A DNA stretch of 64,000 nucleotides from WM-3-3 sp041660045 (GTDB lineage: Bacteria; Pseudomonadota; Gammaproteobacteria; Methylococcales; Methylomonadaceae): contig JBAZXA010000008.1 of assembly GCA_041660045.1 (NCBI GenBank), positions 1 to 64,000 on the forward strand, in the 5' to 3' direction. Under the pieces are notes generated by a model, which did not search any database, was not told the DNA's origin, and saw only the letters and a list, made by a program, of their open reading frames with translations. The first letter of the stretch is position 1. Each line of letters starts with the position of its first letter. Shown piece after piece: positions 33,728 through 42,374 of this stretch. The translations under genes and the position numbers were made by a program.

Positions 33728-34597
33728 ATGATGACCGCTAATTTTACGACCACGCAGCCCGTTATTACTGACAGTCAACCTAAGTTAAAACCTAGCTACT
33801 TTAAAGCTAACGCTTACAAATACAAACTCTGTGCTAATTTGATAGTTTTACTACTTGGTTTAAGCGTCAATTCTGCTTATGCCGACAGGGAATATTATGC
33901 CAACTATGAAGTGACTGTTAGCAATATTACCCATGGTGAATTTGCTGCTGAAGGTGACCGATGCCGAACCGGCCCACTCATGGGTTTTTTTGTATTTGCA
34001 ACACATCAAGTGGATTTTAATCTTTTTGAATTGGGTAAACCTGCGAGTGGCGAGCTTGCAACTTTAGCAGAAACTGGTGCACCTTTTGTATTAGCTGGAA
34101 CCCTTGCAGCAAACCCAAAAATAAGCCAGGCATTTAGTATTCCCGCCCTACAGGATTTTCCTGCCAAGTTGTTTGACGGAATTCTTTGTGCCGGTGAGCA
34201 ATTAAAAACCAGTATTTGGGCAAGGCCTGGCCATCGTTTTAGTATGGCGGCTATGCTTTTCCCCAGTAATGATGCATTTCTAGCACTGAATAATGTGGAA
34301 TTGCCAACAGCACATTCAGCAAAAACTTATTATTCGCCTGCTTATGATGCCGGCAGTGAGTCTAATGATGAGCTGTGCGCCAATATGCCTAACTCATTTG
34401 GCTTACCTGGCTGCCAATCCCCTACCGATGGTAACTCAAACCCTACCATACCAGACCCTAATAACACGGGTGGTCCAGGCCTAGGTGAAGGTTATGTGCA
34501 TATCCATTCGGGTATTCAAGGTATTGGTGATTTAAAACCAAAAGAATTCAGTTGGAACAACCCCGTGGCACGGATCACTATACGTCGCGTCCGTTAG
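33728..34597 (+). CDS. Secreted spondin-domain protein
   Basis: A 289-residue protein. A cytoplasmic lead of about 30 residues precedes a signal segment ending NSAYADREYY. Residues about 58-190 look like the spondin N-terminal domain found in bacterial secreted proteins: YEVTVSNITHGEF, FELGKPASGELATLAETG and FSMAAMLFPSNDAFLALN. A proline/glycine-rich linker (NPTIPDPNNTGGPGLGEGY) and a C-terminal VARITIRRVR strand follow. GGGAG precedes the start. Function is unknown; surface adhesion is a guess from the eukaryotic domain. Confidence 0.65.
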   Translation: MMTANFTTTQPVITDSQPKLKPSYFKANAYKYKLCANLIVLLLGLSVNSAYADREYYANYEVTVSNITHGEFAAEGDRCRTGPLMGFFVFATHQVDFNLFELGKPASGELATLAETGAPFVLAGTLAANPKISQAFSIPALQDFPAKLFDGILCAGEQLKTSIWARPGHRFSMAAMLFPSNDAFLALNNVELPTAHSAKTYYSPAYDAGSESNDELCANMPNSFGLPGCQSPTDGNSNPTIPDPNNTGGPGLGEGYVHIHSGIQGIGDLKPKEFSWNNPVARITIRRVR

Positions 34598-34604
34598 TTT
34601 TAGT

Positions 34605-34644
34605 CAATGGCCGGAGGGGCTTTTAGTAGCCCCTCCGGCCATTG
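34605..34644. terminator. Bidirectional terminator
   Basis: Perfect 16-base arms CAATGGCCGGAGGGGC and GCCCCTCCGGCCATTG around TTTTAGTA, between the converging spondin-like gene and urtE of the second transporter. Confidence 0.8.
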
Positions 34645-34678
34645 ATGTTTAGACTGGTCAATGCCCTATCCTAGACGG

Positions 34679-35368
34679 TTATACGGACAAGTAACCTTTT
34701 ATCTTAGCCGCATCAACTTCGCCACGTTTATCTTCGTGGATAAAGCGGCCTTTGTCGATCACTATAATGCGGTCTGCCACTTCCATCGTAAAACTCAGCA
34801 CCTGTTCTGAAACGATGATGGTAATCTCGCGCATTTTGCGGATTTCATTCAAGACTTTTGCAATGTCTTTGATAATAGAAGGTTGAATGCCTTCTGTAGG
34901 TTCATCCAACAATAAAACCTTAGGGTTAGTCACCAAGGCCCTTGCAATTGCTAGCTGCTGTTGCTGACCACCTGATAAATTACCGCCTTTACGCTTGCGC
35001 ATATCAAATAACACCGGAAACAAAGCATAGATATCCTCTGGAATATGCCTATCCTTGGATTTTTCCAAGCCTGTTTCTATATTTTCCTGTACCGTCATGG
35101 TCGGGAAAATCATACGGCCTTGCGGGACATACGCCAAGCCTTTCGCTACCCGCTGGTAAGTCTCAATGCCATTTAGATTTTCACCATCTACCTCGGCTTT
35201 ACTGGCCTTGCTGGGTAAAATCCCCATTAAGGATTTAAATAAGGTAGTTTTACCCATCCCGTTACGTCCCATAATGGCCAAGGTTTCATTTTTCTCTGCC
35301 TTAAAGCTTAAACCATGGATCACTTGGCTTTGCCCATAACTCACTTCTAAACCTGTAATTTCAAACAT
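34679..35368 (-). CDS. urtE: Urea/amide ABC transporter ATP-binding protein UrtE (second copy)
   Basis: A 229-residue ATPase with GRNGMGKTT, LSGGQQQQLAIARAL and VLLLDEPTEGIQP. It has the usual UrtE length, without the insertion in the copy at 7212-7994. It belongs to the transporter encoded with formamidase, so it may serve short amides as well as urea, like FmdDEF of Methylophilus. Confidence 0.93.
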   Translation of the reverse strand: MFEITGLEVSYGQSQVIHGLSFKAEKNETLAIMGRNGMGKTTLFKSLMGILPSKASKAEVDGENLNGIETYQRVAKGLAYVPQGRMIFPTMTVQENIETGLEKSKDRHIPEDIYALFPVLFDMRKRKGGNLSGGQQQQLAIARALVTNPKVLLLDEPTEGIQPSIIKDIAKVLNEIRKMREITIIVSEQVLSFTMEVADRIIVIDKGRFIHEDKRGEVDAAKIKGYLSV

Positions 35369-35397
35369 GATAACGCTCTCTTGTAACGATATGGCGG

Positions 35398-36141
35398 TTA
35401 ATGGCCTAAATACACTTCAATGACTTTTTCATCAGCTTGGACTTTTTCCATTGAACCCTCGGCCAGAATTTTGCCTTGATGTAAGACGGTAACTTTATGG
35501 GCAATTTTTTTTACAAATTCCATATCATGCTCTATCACTAAAACTGAGCGGTTTTTACAAATCCGGTTAAGCAAGTCGGCAGTTTGGTCGCGCTCTTTTG
35601 CACTCATGCCGGCCACAGGCTCATCCAGCATGAGCAGCTCAGGATCTTGCATTAATAACATGCCAATTTCCAGCCATTGTTTTTGGCCATGGCTTAGCAA
35701 AGCGGCCTCTCTATCCAGTTGCTCGGTAAGTAAAACTTCTGCGGCAATTTTATGCACTTGGCCACTCACTGCCGCCGTGCGCTTAAACGTTAAGCTACCC
35801 CAAACTGAGCGCCCGACGGGGTAAGATACTTCCAAGTTTTGGTACACACTTAAGTTTTCATAAATTGAGGGGGTTTGAAACTTTCTGCCCACACCAGAAC
35901 GCACGATTTGATGTTCAGAGAGTTTGGTTAATTCGGTATTTTTAAACTTAATTGAACCGGAGGTAGATTTAGTTTTGCCGCAGATCAAATCTAGAACTGT
36001 GGTTTTACCGGCCCCATTAGGGCCGATGACAACATGCAGTTCATTTTGGTCGATATACATCGTTAAACCATCAACTGCTTTAAAACCGTCAAAGGAGACC
36101 GTCAAATCTTCTATGGCCAAGACAAAATCGGTATTGCTCAT
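35398..36141 (-). CDS. urtD: Urea/amide ABC transporter ATP-binding protein UrtD (second copy)
   Basis: A 247-residue ATPase with GPNGAGKTT, LSHGQKQWLEIGMLL and LLMLDEPVAGM. It lacks the N-terminal extension of the first UrtD. It overlaps urtC by 4 bases and lies 29 bases before urtE. Confidence 0.93.
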   Translation of the reverse strand: MSNTDFVLAIEDLTVSFDGFKAVDGLTMYIDQNELHVVIGPNGAGKTTVLDLICGKTKSTSGSIKFKNTELTKLSEHQIVRSGVGRKFQTPSIYENLSVYQNLEVSYPVGRSVWGSLTFKRTAAVSGQVHKIAAEVLLTEQLDREAALLSHGQKQWLEIGMLLMQDPELLMLDEPVAGMSAKERDQTADLLNRICKNRSVLVIEHDMEFVKKIAHKVTVLHQGKILAEGSMEKVQADEKVIEVYLGH

Positions 36142-37274
36142 GCCTCTTCTCCTACCAACTTGGTGGCGGCTTTTTTTGCAAATTTATCTGCGAGCTTTTC
36201 CAATTTGAACCTTTTTGCCAATTTTTCGTAAATGCCTGCCAGGCCATCCGGAAAAAACATCACCACGGCAATAAATAAGCCACCCATTAAAAACAGCCAC
36301 AATTCAGGATAAGTTTCAGAAAACGCCGTTTTGCCAAAATTAACCAATAAAGTGCCATAGACGGCGCCAATTAGTGACATACGGCCACCAACAGCTGCAA
36401 AGATAACCATTTCTATGGATGGTACTATGCCGACAAAACTAGGTGACATAAAACCGACTTGTAAGGCGAACATTGCCCCGCCGATTGCTGAAATCATGGC
36501 CGCCAGGCAAAAGATAAAGATTTTAAAACTGGCCACATCGTAACCGGAAAAGCGTACACGCTCTTCCTTATCGCGCATAGCCAACAACAACATGCCGAAT
36601 TTTGAGGTGAGTACAAAGCGCGATAGCATAATGCAGACAATTAGCAGCCCCGCATTAACAAAATATAAAATGTATTTTGCGCTATCCGTCCTGATATCCC
36701 AGCCCAACATCGTTTTAAGGTCAGTAATGCCGTTTACGCCACCGGTATAGCCTTGTTGACCGATAATCAATATGCTTAAGATTAACGCGATGGCTTGGGT
36801 AATAATCGAAAAATAAACGCCACCCACGCGCCGTGTAAACATGGCCATACCTATAATAAACGCCAGTAGGGTGGGTACGAACAATACCATTAATAGGGTT
36901 AAGGGGAGACTTTTGAACGGTTCCCAAAACCAGGGCAGTTCGGTGATTTGGTTCCAATCCATAAAATCCGGGATACCCGGTGTCGTCTGGATTTTAGTGC
37001 TTACGGGGTCAGACGCCTCTAACTTTAAAAACATCGCCATACAATAGCCGCCCAAACCAAAAAAGATGCCCTGCCCTAAGCTTAAAATACCGCCATTCCC
37101 CCACAACAACACTAAGCTGACCGCCACAAAAGCGTAGGTCACGTATTTGCCCACCAAGCCTAGCCTGAACAAATCTAGCCATAATGGAAACACGACAAAT
37201 AAAATCAACGCCAAGATAGCTAGGCCTATCGCACCCTGTTTTCCGCCCAGTAATTTCTCTGATAGCACATGCAT
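36138..37274 (-). CDS. urtC: Urea/amide ABC transporter permease UrtC (second copy)
   Basis: A 378-residue LivM-type permease with about ten hydrophobic segments and the blocks GNGGILSLGQGIFFGLGGY and RFSGYDVASFKIFIF. The start MHVLSEKLLG is preferred because AGGGGAA lies 5-6 bases upstream and this start clears the end of urtB; a longer version would add 12 residues inside urtB. Confidence 0.92.
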   Translation of the reverse strand: MHVLSEKLLGGKQGAIGLAILALILFVVFPLWLDLFRLGLVGKYVTYAFVAVSLVLLWGNGGILSLGQGIFFGLGGYCMAMFLKLEASDPVSTKIQTTPGIPDFMDWNQITELPWFWEPFKSLPLTLLMVLFVPTLLAFIIGMAMFTRRVGGVYFSIITQAIALILSILIIGQQGYTGGVNGITDLKTMLGWDIRTDSAKYILYFVNAGLLIVCIMLSRFVLTSKFGMLLLAMRDKEERVRFSGYDVASFKIFIFCLAAMISAIGGAMFALQVGFMSPSFVGIVPSIEMVIFAAVGGRMSLIGAVYGTLLVNFGKTAFSETYPELWLFLMGGLFIAVVMFFPDGLAGIYEKLAKRFKLEKLADKFAKKAATKLVGEEA

Positions 37275-37287
37275 AGCATTCCCCTGA

Positions 37288-38205
37288 TTATTTGCGCACT
37301 TTAGAAGCAAACAAGCCTTCCGGTTTTAACATTAAAATCACCACTATTGTCATTAAGGTAGACACTTTACCCATGGAGCTAGTCATAAAAAATTGCAAAA
37401 TCGATTGCGCTTGGGCAATACCAAAAGCCGAAGCAATGGTACCCATTAAGCTGGCCGCGCCCCCAAACACAACCACCATAAAGCTATCGACTATATATAA
37501 CGAACCTGTGGTCGGGCCAGTTGAGGCAATCGTGGTAAAAGCCGCACCGGCTACGCCCGCAATGCCGCAGCCTAAGGCAAAAGTCATACGGTCCACTTTT
37601 TTAGTGTTAATGCCAACTGCGCCTGCCATAACACGGTTTTGTACAGTAGCCCGAACACGTAAACCAGCACGTGAGCGGAACATGTATAAATACACGCTGA
37701 CCGTCACCACCAACGCCAAGGCCATGACAAATACGCCATTAATGGGTATATCAATATCTTCAGTTGGCTTGAATGAGCCTAGTAACCATTCCGGTAACTC
37801 CGCGCTAACTTCTTTGGCGCCAAAAGCAGAACGGAAAATTTGTTGCATGACCAAGCTTAATCCCCAAGTCGCCAACAAGGTATCCAATGGCCGTTTATAC
37901 AAATGCCGTATTAACAAATATTCAACACAATAGCCGATTGCAAACGCCAAAATAAATGCGGTGATAATCGCAAAAATAAAATAGCTATTAACAATGTCGT
38001 AGGCTACCGCTACTTTTGACATCATCACCGTGGTGTAAGCACCTACGGCCATAAACTCGCCGTGCGCCATGTTGATCACTCCCATTTGGCCAAAAATTAT
38101 CGCCAAACCCAGCGCCATCAATAGTAATACACTAAACAGACTTAACCCGGAAAAGCCTTGCATTACGACTATATTGCCAACTTCCTCCATGGTATATCCA
38201 AACAT
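37288..38205 (-). CDS. urtB: Urea/amide ABC transporter permease UrtB (second copy, short form)
   Basis: A 305-residue LivH-type permease with IFGQMGVINMAHGEFMAVGA, KRPLDTLLATWGLSL and VVFGGAASLMGT. It has only the membrane domain, without the HEAT-like N-terminus of the first UrtB. GGGAGG precedes the ATG. A hairpin in the 100-base gap separates it from urtA. Confidence 0.93.
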   Translation of the reverse strand: MFGYTMEEVGNIVVMQGFSGLSLFSVLLLMALGLAIIFGQMGVINMAHGEFMAVGAYTTVMMSKVAVAYDIVNSYFIFAIITAFILAFAIGYCVEYLLIRHLYKRPLDTLLATWGLSLVMQQIFRSAFGAKEVSAELPEWLLGSFKPTEDIDIPINGVFVMALALVVTVSVYLYMFRSRAGLRVRATVQNRVMAGAVGINTKKVDRMTFALGCGIAGVAGAAFTTIASTGPTTGSLYIVDSFMVVVFGGAASLMGTIASAFGIAQAQSILQFFMTSSMGKVSTLMTIVVILMLKPEGLFASKVRK

Positions 38206-38250
38206 ATCAGCCTCCCGTTAACAGACAACACTTTAATCCTTACCATCAAC

Positions 38251-38280
38251 GTAGCAACATGGGATACCCCACATTGCTAC
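38251..38280. terminator. Intra-operon hairpin between urtA and urtB (second copy)
   Basis: GTAGCAA and TTGCTAC pair around a partly complementary centre (ATGGGATACCCCAC). It is in the same operon position as the hairpin at 11576-11602, so expression of the binding protein is probably set higher than the permeases in both operons. Confidence 0.5.
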
Positions 38281-38305
38281 GGTTATTACTAGTTAAGCGT
38301 ATGGT

Positions 38306-39550
38306 TTATTGGTAACCTTTAGGGAAAGGATCTGGCGCAATCAGATCAGACTCATAAACCACATCAGCTTGGCCGTCTTTACGCCATAGCCCTATGCGGA
38401 GTTTGCTTAACAAATGATGATTTGGATCGACTTTGACATAACCTTCAGGTGCGGTAGTCAACTCGTAACCCGGTAATGCCAGCACAGCTTTATCAACATC
38501 AAAACTGCCAGCACGCTCCACCGCAGCTTTCCATAACCATGGCCCCAAATAAGCGGCTTGGGTTACATCACCAATGACTGCGCTTGGGCCATAGGCCTTT
38601 TTAAATTCAGCCACAAATTTTTCGTTGTTCGGATTTTTTAAGGATTGGAAATACTTCATAGCCGAGTAAAAACCTTCTAGGTTTTCACCACCGATACCCA
38701 AAACTTCATCTTCAGTTACTGAAATGGTTAACAAGCTTTGTTTTTTAGCATTTAAACCGGCGGCATTCAGTTGTTTAAACCAAGCCACGTTACTGCCACC
38801 AACTACCGCAGCATAGATGACATCTGGTTTTTTCAGTTTGATTTTGTTAATGACTGAGCCAAACTGGGTATCGCCTAATGCGATATATTCTTCTCCAACA
38901 ACCTTACCGCCTAAATGTTGCTCGATGTGCTTACGGGCAATTTTCATGGACGTACGTGGCCAAATATAATCAGAGCCTATCAAATAAAAAGTCTTGGCTT
39001 TCTTTTCTTTAGCTATCCAATCTAAACCCGCCAAAATTTGTTGGGTGGCTTCTTGTCCGGTATAAAACACATTTTTCGATTGCTCTAAACCTTCATAAAA
39101 GGTGGGATAAAATAACAAGCCATTATCTTTTTCAAAGACAGGCAAAGCTGCTTTTCGGGAAGCTGATGTCCAGCAGCCAAAGACAGCCGCCACTTTGTCA
39201 TTTTCCAAGAGTTTTTTCGACTTTTCCGCGAAGGTAGGCCAATCACTGCCACCATCTTCTTGAATGACCTCAATTTTTCTGCCTAATACCCCACCCATCT
39301 CATTAATTTGCGCAATCGCCAATTTTTCGGCTTGGATGGAACCGGTTTCGCTAATCGCCATCGTGCCTGTAGCCGAATGCAAAATCCCGACGGTGACAGT
39401 TTTATCATTGACGGCAAGTCCTGTGGTATTAACTGTTGCAGTTGGAAAATCTTCCGCTAGTACAACACCTGTCGCTAGCATCAACGCCATCGCGACTGCC
39501 GACAATAGTGTCGGTTTTTTGCTAGATGAACCTGGTTGGCTATTTATCAT
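38306..39550 (-). CDS. urtA: Urea/amide-binding periplasmic protein UrtA (second copy)
   Basis: A 414-residue solute-binding protein with a signal peptide at residues about 1-33 (GVVLAED). Mature blocks TVGILHSATGTMAISE, AAVFGCWTSASRKAALPV and FYPTFYEGLEQSKNVFYTG match UrtA/FmdD. AGGAG lies before the ATG at 39550; the TTG just upstream is less likely. In Methylophilus the FmdD homologue binds short amides and urea, so cargo specificity is open. Confidence 0.93.
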   Translation of the reverse strand: MINSQPGSSSKKPTLLSAVAMALMLATGVVLAEDFPTATVNTTGLAVNDKTVTVGILHSATGTMAISETGSIQAEKLAIAQINEMGGVLGRKIEVIQEDGGSDWPTFAEKSKKLLENDKVAAVFGCWTSASRKAALPVFEKDNGLLFYPTFYEGLEQSKNVFYTGQEATQQILAGLDWIAKEKKAKTFYLIGSDYIWPRTSMKIARKHIEQHLGGKVVGEEYIALGDTQFGSVINKIKLKKPDVIYAAVVGGSNVAWFKQLNAAGLNAKKQSLLTISVTEDEVLGIGGENLEGFYSAMKYFQSLKNPNNEKFVAEFKKAYGPSAVIGDVTQAAYLGPWLWKAAVERAGSFDVDKAVLALPGYELTTAPEGYVKVDPNHHLLSKLRIGLWRKDGQADVVYESDLIAPDPFPKGYQ

Positions 39551-39605
39551 CAATTTCTCCTAAGTTAAAAAACAATTTTCTACAATGCTAATGTTAAGCC
39601 TAGGC

Positions 39606-39950
39606 TTAATGTCCAAGCATCCATGGCCTAGCCGTGGGGCTGACCTGTTTTTGCAGCGCACTAACCGGTGCAGCACTGGACTTTGTAGGCTTAGCGCTAG
39701 GCTTACAAGTGTGCTCACCATGACAACCACAACTGGATTTGCGCACTACACTGGGGGCATGGGCTGATTTTTCATTACGCTCATGGGCTGAACGCTGCGC
39801 ACTATTTAGTAATGCATAATTTGGGGCGCTGATTAGTCGGGCACTTAAGCGTTCACAATCAGGACAACTAGCAGGTAAACTGGATTCAGCCATTTTTTTA
39901 AATGCTGAGAACTTACCGCAGTCCAAACATTGATAATCGTACAATGGCAT
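39606..39950 (-). CDS. fmdB: FmdB-type zinc-ribbon protein
   Basis: A 114-residue protein starting MPLYDYQCLDCGKFSAFKKM and continuing SCPDCERLSARLI, the two CxxC knuckles of the FmdB family. The C-terminal half is low-complexity with a second Cys/His cluster (SSCGCHGEHTC). In Methylophilus FmdB is described as a putative regulator of the formamidase operon. It lies 14 bases after fmdA. Confidence 0.9.
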   Translation of the reverse strand: MPLYDYQCLDCGKFSAFKKMAESSLPASCPDCERLSARLISAPNYALLNSAQRSAHERNEKSAHAPSVVRKSSCGCHGEHTCKPSAKPTKSSAAPVSALQKQVSPTARPWMLGH

Positions 39951-39964
39951 AAGCTAAAGCCCCC

Positions 39965-41188
39965 TTAGCTCGCAACTGCGGTATCGATGGAGCTGTCGAC
40001 CATAATCTTAGGGCCGTCCGCATTGGGTTTTAAATCAAAATCAAAAATCTCGGTAGGCAACCAAAGAGTGGCACAAGCATTTGGAATATCAACTATGCCA
40101 CTGATATGGCCTTCAACAGGTGCCGTGCCTAAAATAGACAAAGCTTGCGCGCCGCTGTAACCGAATTTTTTTAGATACTCAATAGCATTTAAACAAGCTT
40201 GGCGATAAGCGACATGGACATCCAGATAATGCTGCTTACCTTGCTCATCAACTGAAATACCTTCAAATATTAAATAATCCCGGTAATTTGGCGTGAGTGG
40301 GCTAGGTTGGAAAATAGGGTTACTGATGCCATATTTTTTGACACCTTCTTTAATCAAGCTGACTTTAATATCCAAATAGCCAGCCATTTCTATAGCGCCA
40401 CAAAACGTAATTTCGCCGTCACCTTGTGAAAAATGTAAGTCACCCATCGATAGGCCACCGTCTTTCACATAAACCGGAAAATAAACTTTAGAGCCTTTGG
40501 TTAGATTTTTAATATCACAATTACCGCCATGATCCCTAGGCGGGACTGTTCTTGCCCCTTCTGCAGCAGCTGCTTTGGCAGCATCGCCAGTTAATTTGCC
40601 CATGACTGCAGATTGTGGGTTGGGCGGTAACGCTAAAGCCGGAACCCGATCCGGATCAGTTGCAATTAAATCCCCTTCGCGCTTATTCCATTTGGCCAAT
40701 AAATCTTTGGATGGCAAACAACCTATTAATCCAGGATGCATGATGCCGGCAAATTTAACCGAAGGCACATGCCTGGACGTGGTGTAAATGCCGTGAAAAT
40801 CCCAAATGGATTTACGTGCATCAGGGTAATGGTCAGTTAAAAAACCGCCGCCGTTTTGTTTAGAAAATAATCCGTTAAAACCCCATTGGAAATCATCTAA
40901 CGTCCCTACATCTAAAATTTCTACCACCATTAAGTCGCCTGGCTCAGCGCCTTCAACGCCTATCGGGCCACTTAAATAATGGACTTGGGTCAAATCGACG
41001 TCACGTACATCATTGGCACTGTCGTTATTACCAATTTGCCCGCCTGTCCAATCCATACATTCAACACGGAACTCATCCCCTGGCTTTACCATAGCCACCA
41101 TCGGCAAATCTGGGTGCCAACGGTTATGGATCATGCCATCCTGCTCCCAAGGTTTTTTATCGAGGTCTAATTTTATTAATGTCTTCAT
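39965..41188 (-). CDS. fmdA: Formamidase
   Basis: Hydrolyses formamide to formate and ammonia; the formate can feed the C1 pathway of a methylotroph. The 407-residue length equals that of known FmdA. Blocks QVHYLSGPIGVEGAEPGDLM, HPGLIGCLPS, PPRDHGGNCDIKNL and DLHFSQGDGEITFCGAIEM are diagnostic. The start MKTLIKLDLD has AAAGGAGG upstream; the longer frame adds nine residues over the ribosome-binding site. First gene of the fmdAB-urtABCDE operon. Confidence 0.95.
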   Translation of the reverse strand: MKTLIKLDLDKKPWEQDGMIHNRWHPDLPMVAMVKPGDEFRVECMDWTGGQIGNNDSANDVRDVDLTQVHYLSGPIGVEGAEPGDLMVVEILDVGTLDDFQWGFNGLFSKQNGGGFLTDHYPDARKSIWDFHGIYTTSRHVPSVKFAGIMHPGLIGCLPSKDLLAKWNKREGDLIATDPDRVPALALPPNPQSAVMGKLTGDAAKAAAAEGARTVPPRDHGGNCDIKNLTKGSKVYFPVYVKDGGLSMGDLHFSQGDGEITFCGAIEMAGYLDIKVSLIKEGVKKYGISNPIFQPSPLTPNYRDYLIFEGISVDEQGKQHYLDVHVAYRQACLNAIEYLKKFGYSGAQALSILGTAPVEGHISGIVDIPNACATLWLPTEIFDFDLKPNADGPKIMVDSSIDTAVAS

Positions 41189-41361
41189 ATACTTGCCTCC
41201 TTTACTGGCTGCCAATTAGCAGCATTAGAGTTTTAGCTAGCGCTCAACAATAAAACGGTTCATTTGAAGCTGCTTTTATTGGTGTAAGCTATTAGCCAAA
41301 ATTATCCGCACTGAAAGCGGTACCGCCAATCTTGGCGTAGGTTGATTTTTTCAGTTTGCAG

Positions 41362-41410
41362 CTACTCCACACAATCCGTTATATGACGCATGAGTCATTT
41401 GACGTATGGC
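41362..41410 (-). promoter_or_regulatory. Shared promoter/operator block upstream of fmdA
   Basis: Aligns with 14352-14399 over about 48 bases with one gap. The minus-strand core ATGACTCATGCGTCAT is a 14-of-16 palindrome; both sites then share TAAC-GATTGT and a downstream AGTAG/ATAG block. It lies about 175 bases before fmdA and 49 bases before the divergent secreted-protein gene, so it could act in both directions. Confidence 0.65.
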
Positions 41411-41458
41411 TGCAGGCGTTAAGCTTCCGTAAAGTTCGCTGACGACAGGAGAAAACCA

Positions 41459-42250
41459 TTGAGCAAGCAACATTTATTGTTAGAATCCAAAACTGTAGGC
41501 CTCGCTGTGCTATTTGCCCTGCTAAGTGGTTGGCCGCTTTATGGCGTTAGCCAAGACAATGCCGCACTTAATAAAGCCGCTATTACCGCTGTGGAATTTA
41601 GCCTTGCCCCAGATAATCTAAAGCAATTTGGCAAGCCACTAATTAGCCAAGAAATTGTTGGCCAAGTCACTAAGAACTTAGCTGAGTGGCAATTTCCGGT
41701 AACCTTGTCTGCGCCAAAGTTTTCCCATAAGCTCGTTGCTACCGTAGGTGCCATTCGGCATGATGCCACACCAGTAGGATTTTCTTTTAGCAGCGGCAAT
41801 ACAGACCCACGCGCGACTGATTACCAACAAACCGATGTCTTGCCCATCAGTTGTCAACTTAGCCCAATTGACAAGCCTAAGCATGCCATACAACGGGATA
41901 CGACTTTTAGCGCACAAACGTTTCTGGGTGACGCTAGCCAAAGTGAAATCATGCATAAATTAATTGACCATATCAGCAGTCTTTGCTTTAACTTATTGGA
42001 TGATTTAAAACTACCGGTAGCTGCGCCTAAACTTGGGACGACCGCCTTTAAACCGACGTGGGCGCCTGACATACAAGTTGAGGTGAAGCAAGTCCCCGTC
42101 AAGTCTATAAGCCCAATTACCCCTAAAGACATTGATGCGGAAGGTGCCAAAATAAATACTGAGAGCACTGATGAAGAAGGCCATAAACAATTAATTATCC
42201 ATAACCAAGGTACGCCATTAATCATTGAGTTTGGCCATGAGCGCCGTTAA
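41459..42250 (+). CDS. Secreted protein of unknown function divergent from fmdA
   Basis: A 263-residue protein beginning at TTG 41459, supported by AGGAGA 7 bases upstream. Residues about 1-32 form a signal peptide (PLYGVSQDN). Two cysteines, in DVLPISCQLS and HISSLCFNLL, could form a disulfide. The C-terminal part is acidic (DIDAEGAKINTESTDEEG) and ends LIIEFGHERR. I do not recognise a family. Its place between fmdA and the permease-kinase suggests a role in amide sensing or uptake, but nothing in the sequence proves it. Confidence 0.65.
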   Translation: MSKQHLLLESKTVGLAVLFALLSGWPLYGVSQDNAALNKAAITAVEFSLAPDNLKQFGKPLISQEIVGQVTKNLAEWQFPVTLSAPKFSHKLVATVGAIRHDATPVGFSFSSGNTDPRATDYQQTDVLPISCQLSPIDKPKHAIQRDTTFSAQTFLGDASQSEIMHKLIDHISSLCFNLLDDLKLPVAAPKLGTTAFKPTWAPDIQVEVKQVPVKSISPITPKDIDAEGAKINTESTDEEGHKQLIIHNQGTPLIIEFGHERR

Positions 42251-42311
42251 TCAACTTGTGTAATCGTTAACTATGGTTTGATTTAACATGGCCCATAAGC
42301 TGGCGAGGCCT

Positions 42312-42348
42312 TAATCAATGCCGAGTAGATAATTTGGGGTATTGATTA
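42312..42348. repeat. Inverted repeat upstream of the permease-kinase gene
   Basis: TAATCAAT and ATTGATTA are separated by 21 bases, with CC/GG continuing the symmetry inward. It could be a weak terminator of the preceding gene or an operator of the kinase gene. Confidence 0.4.
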
Positions 42349-42374
42349 GCCATTAACCTAATTAGGCGAACGCA

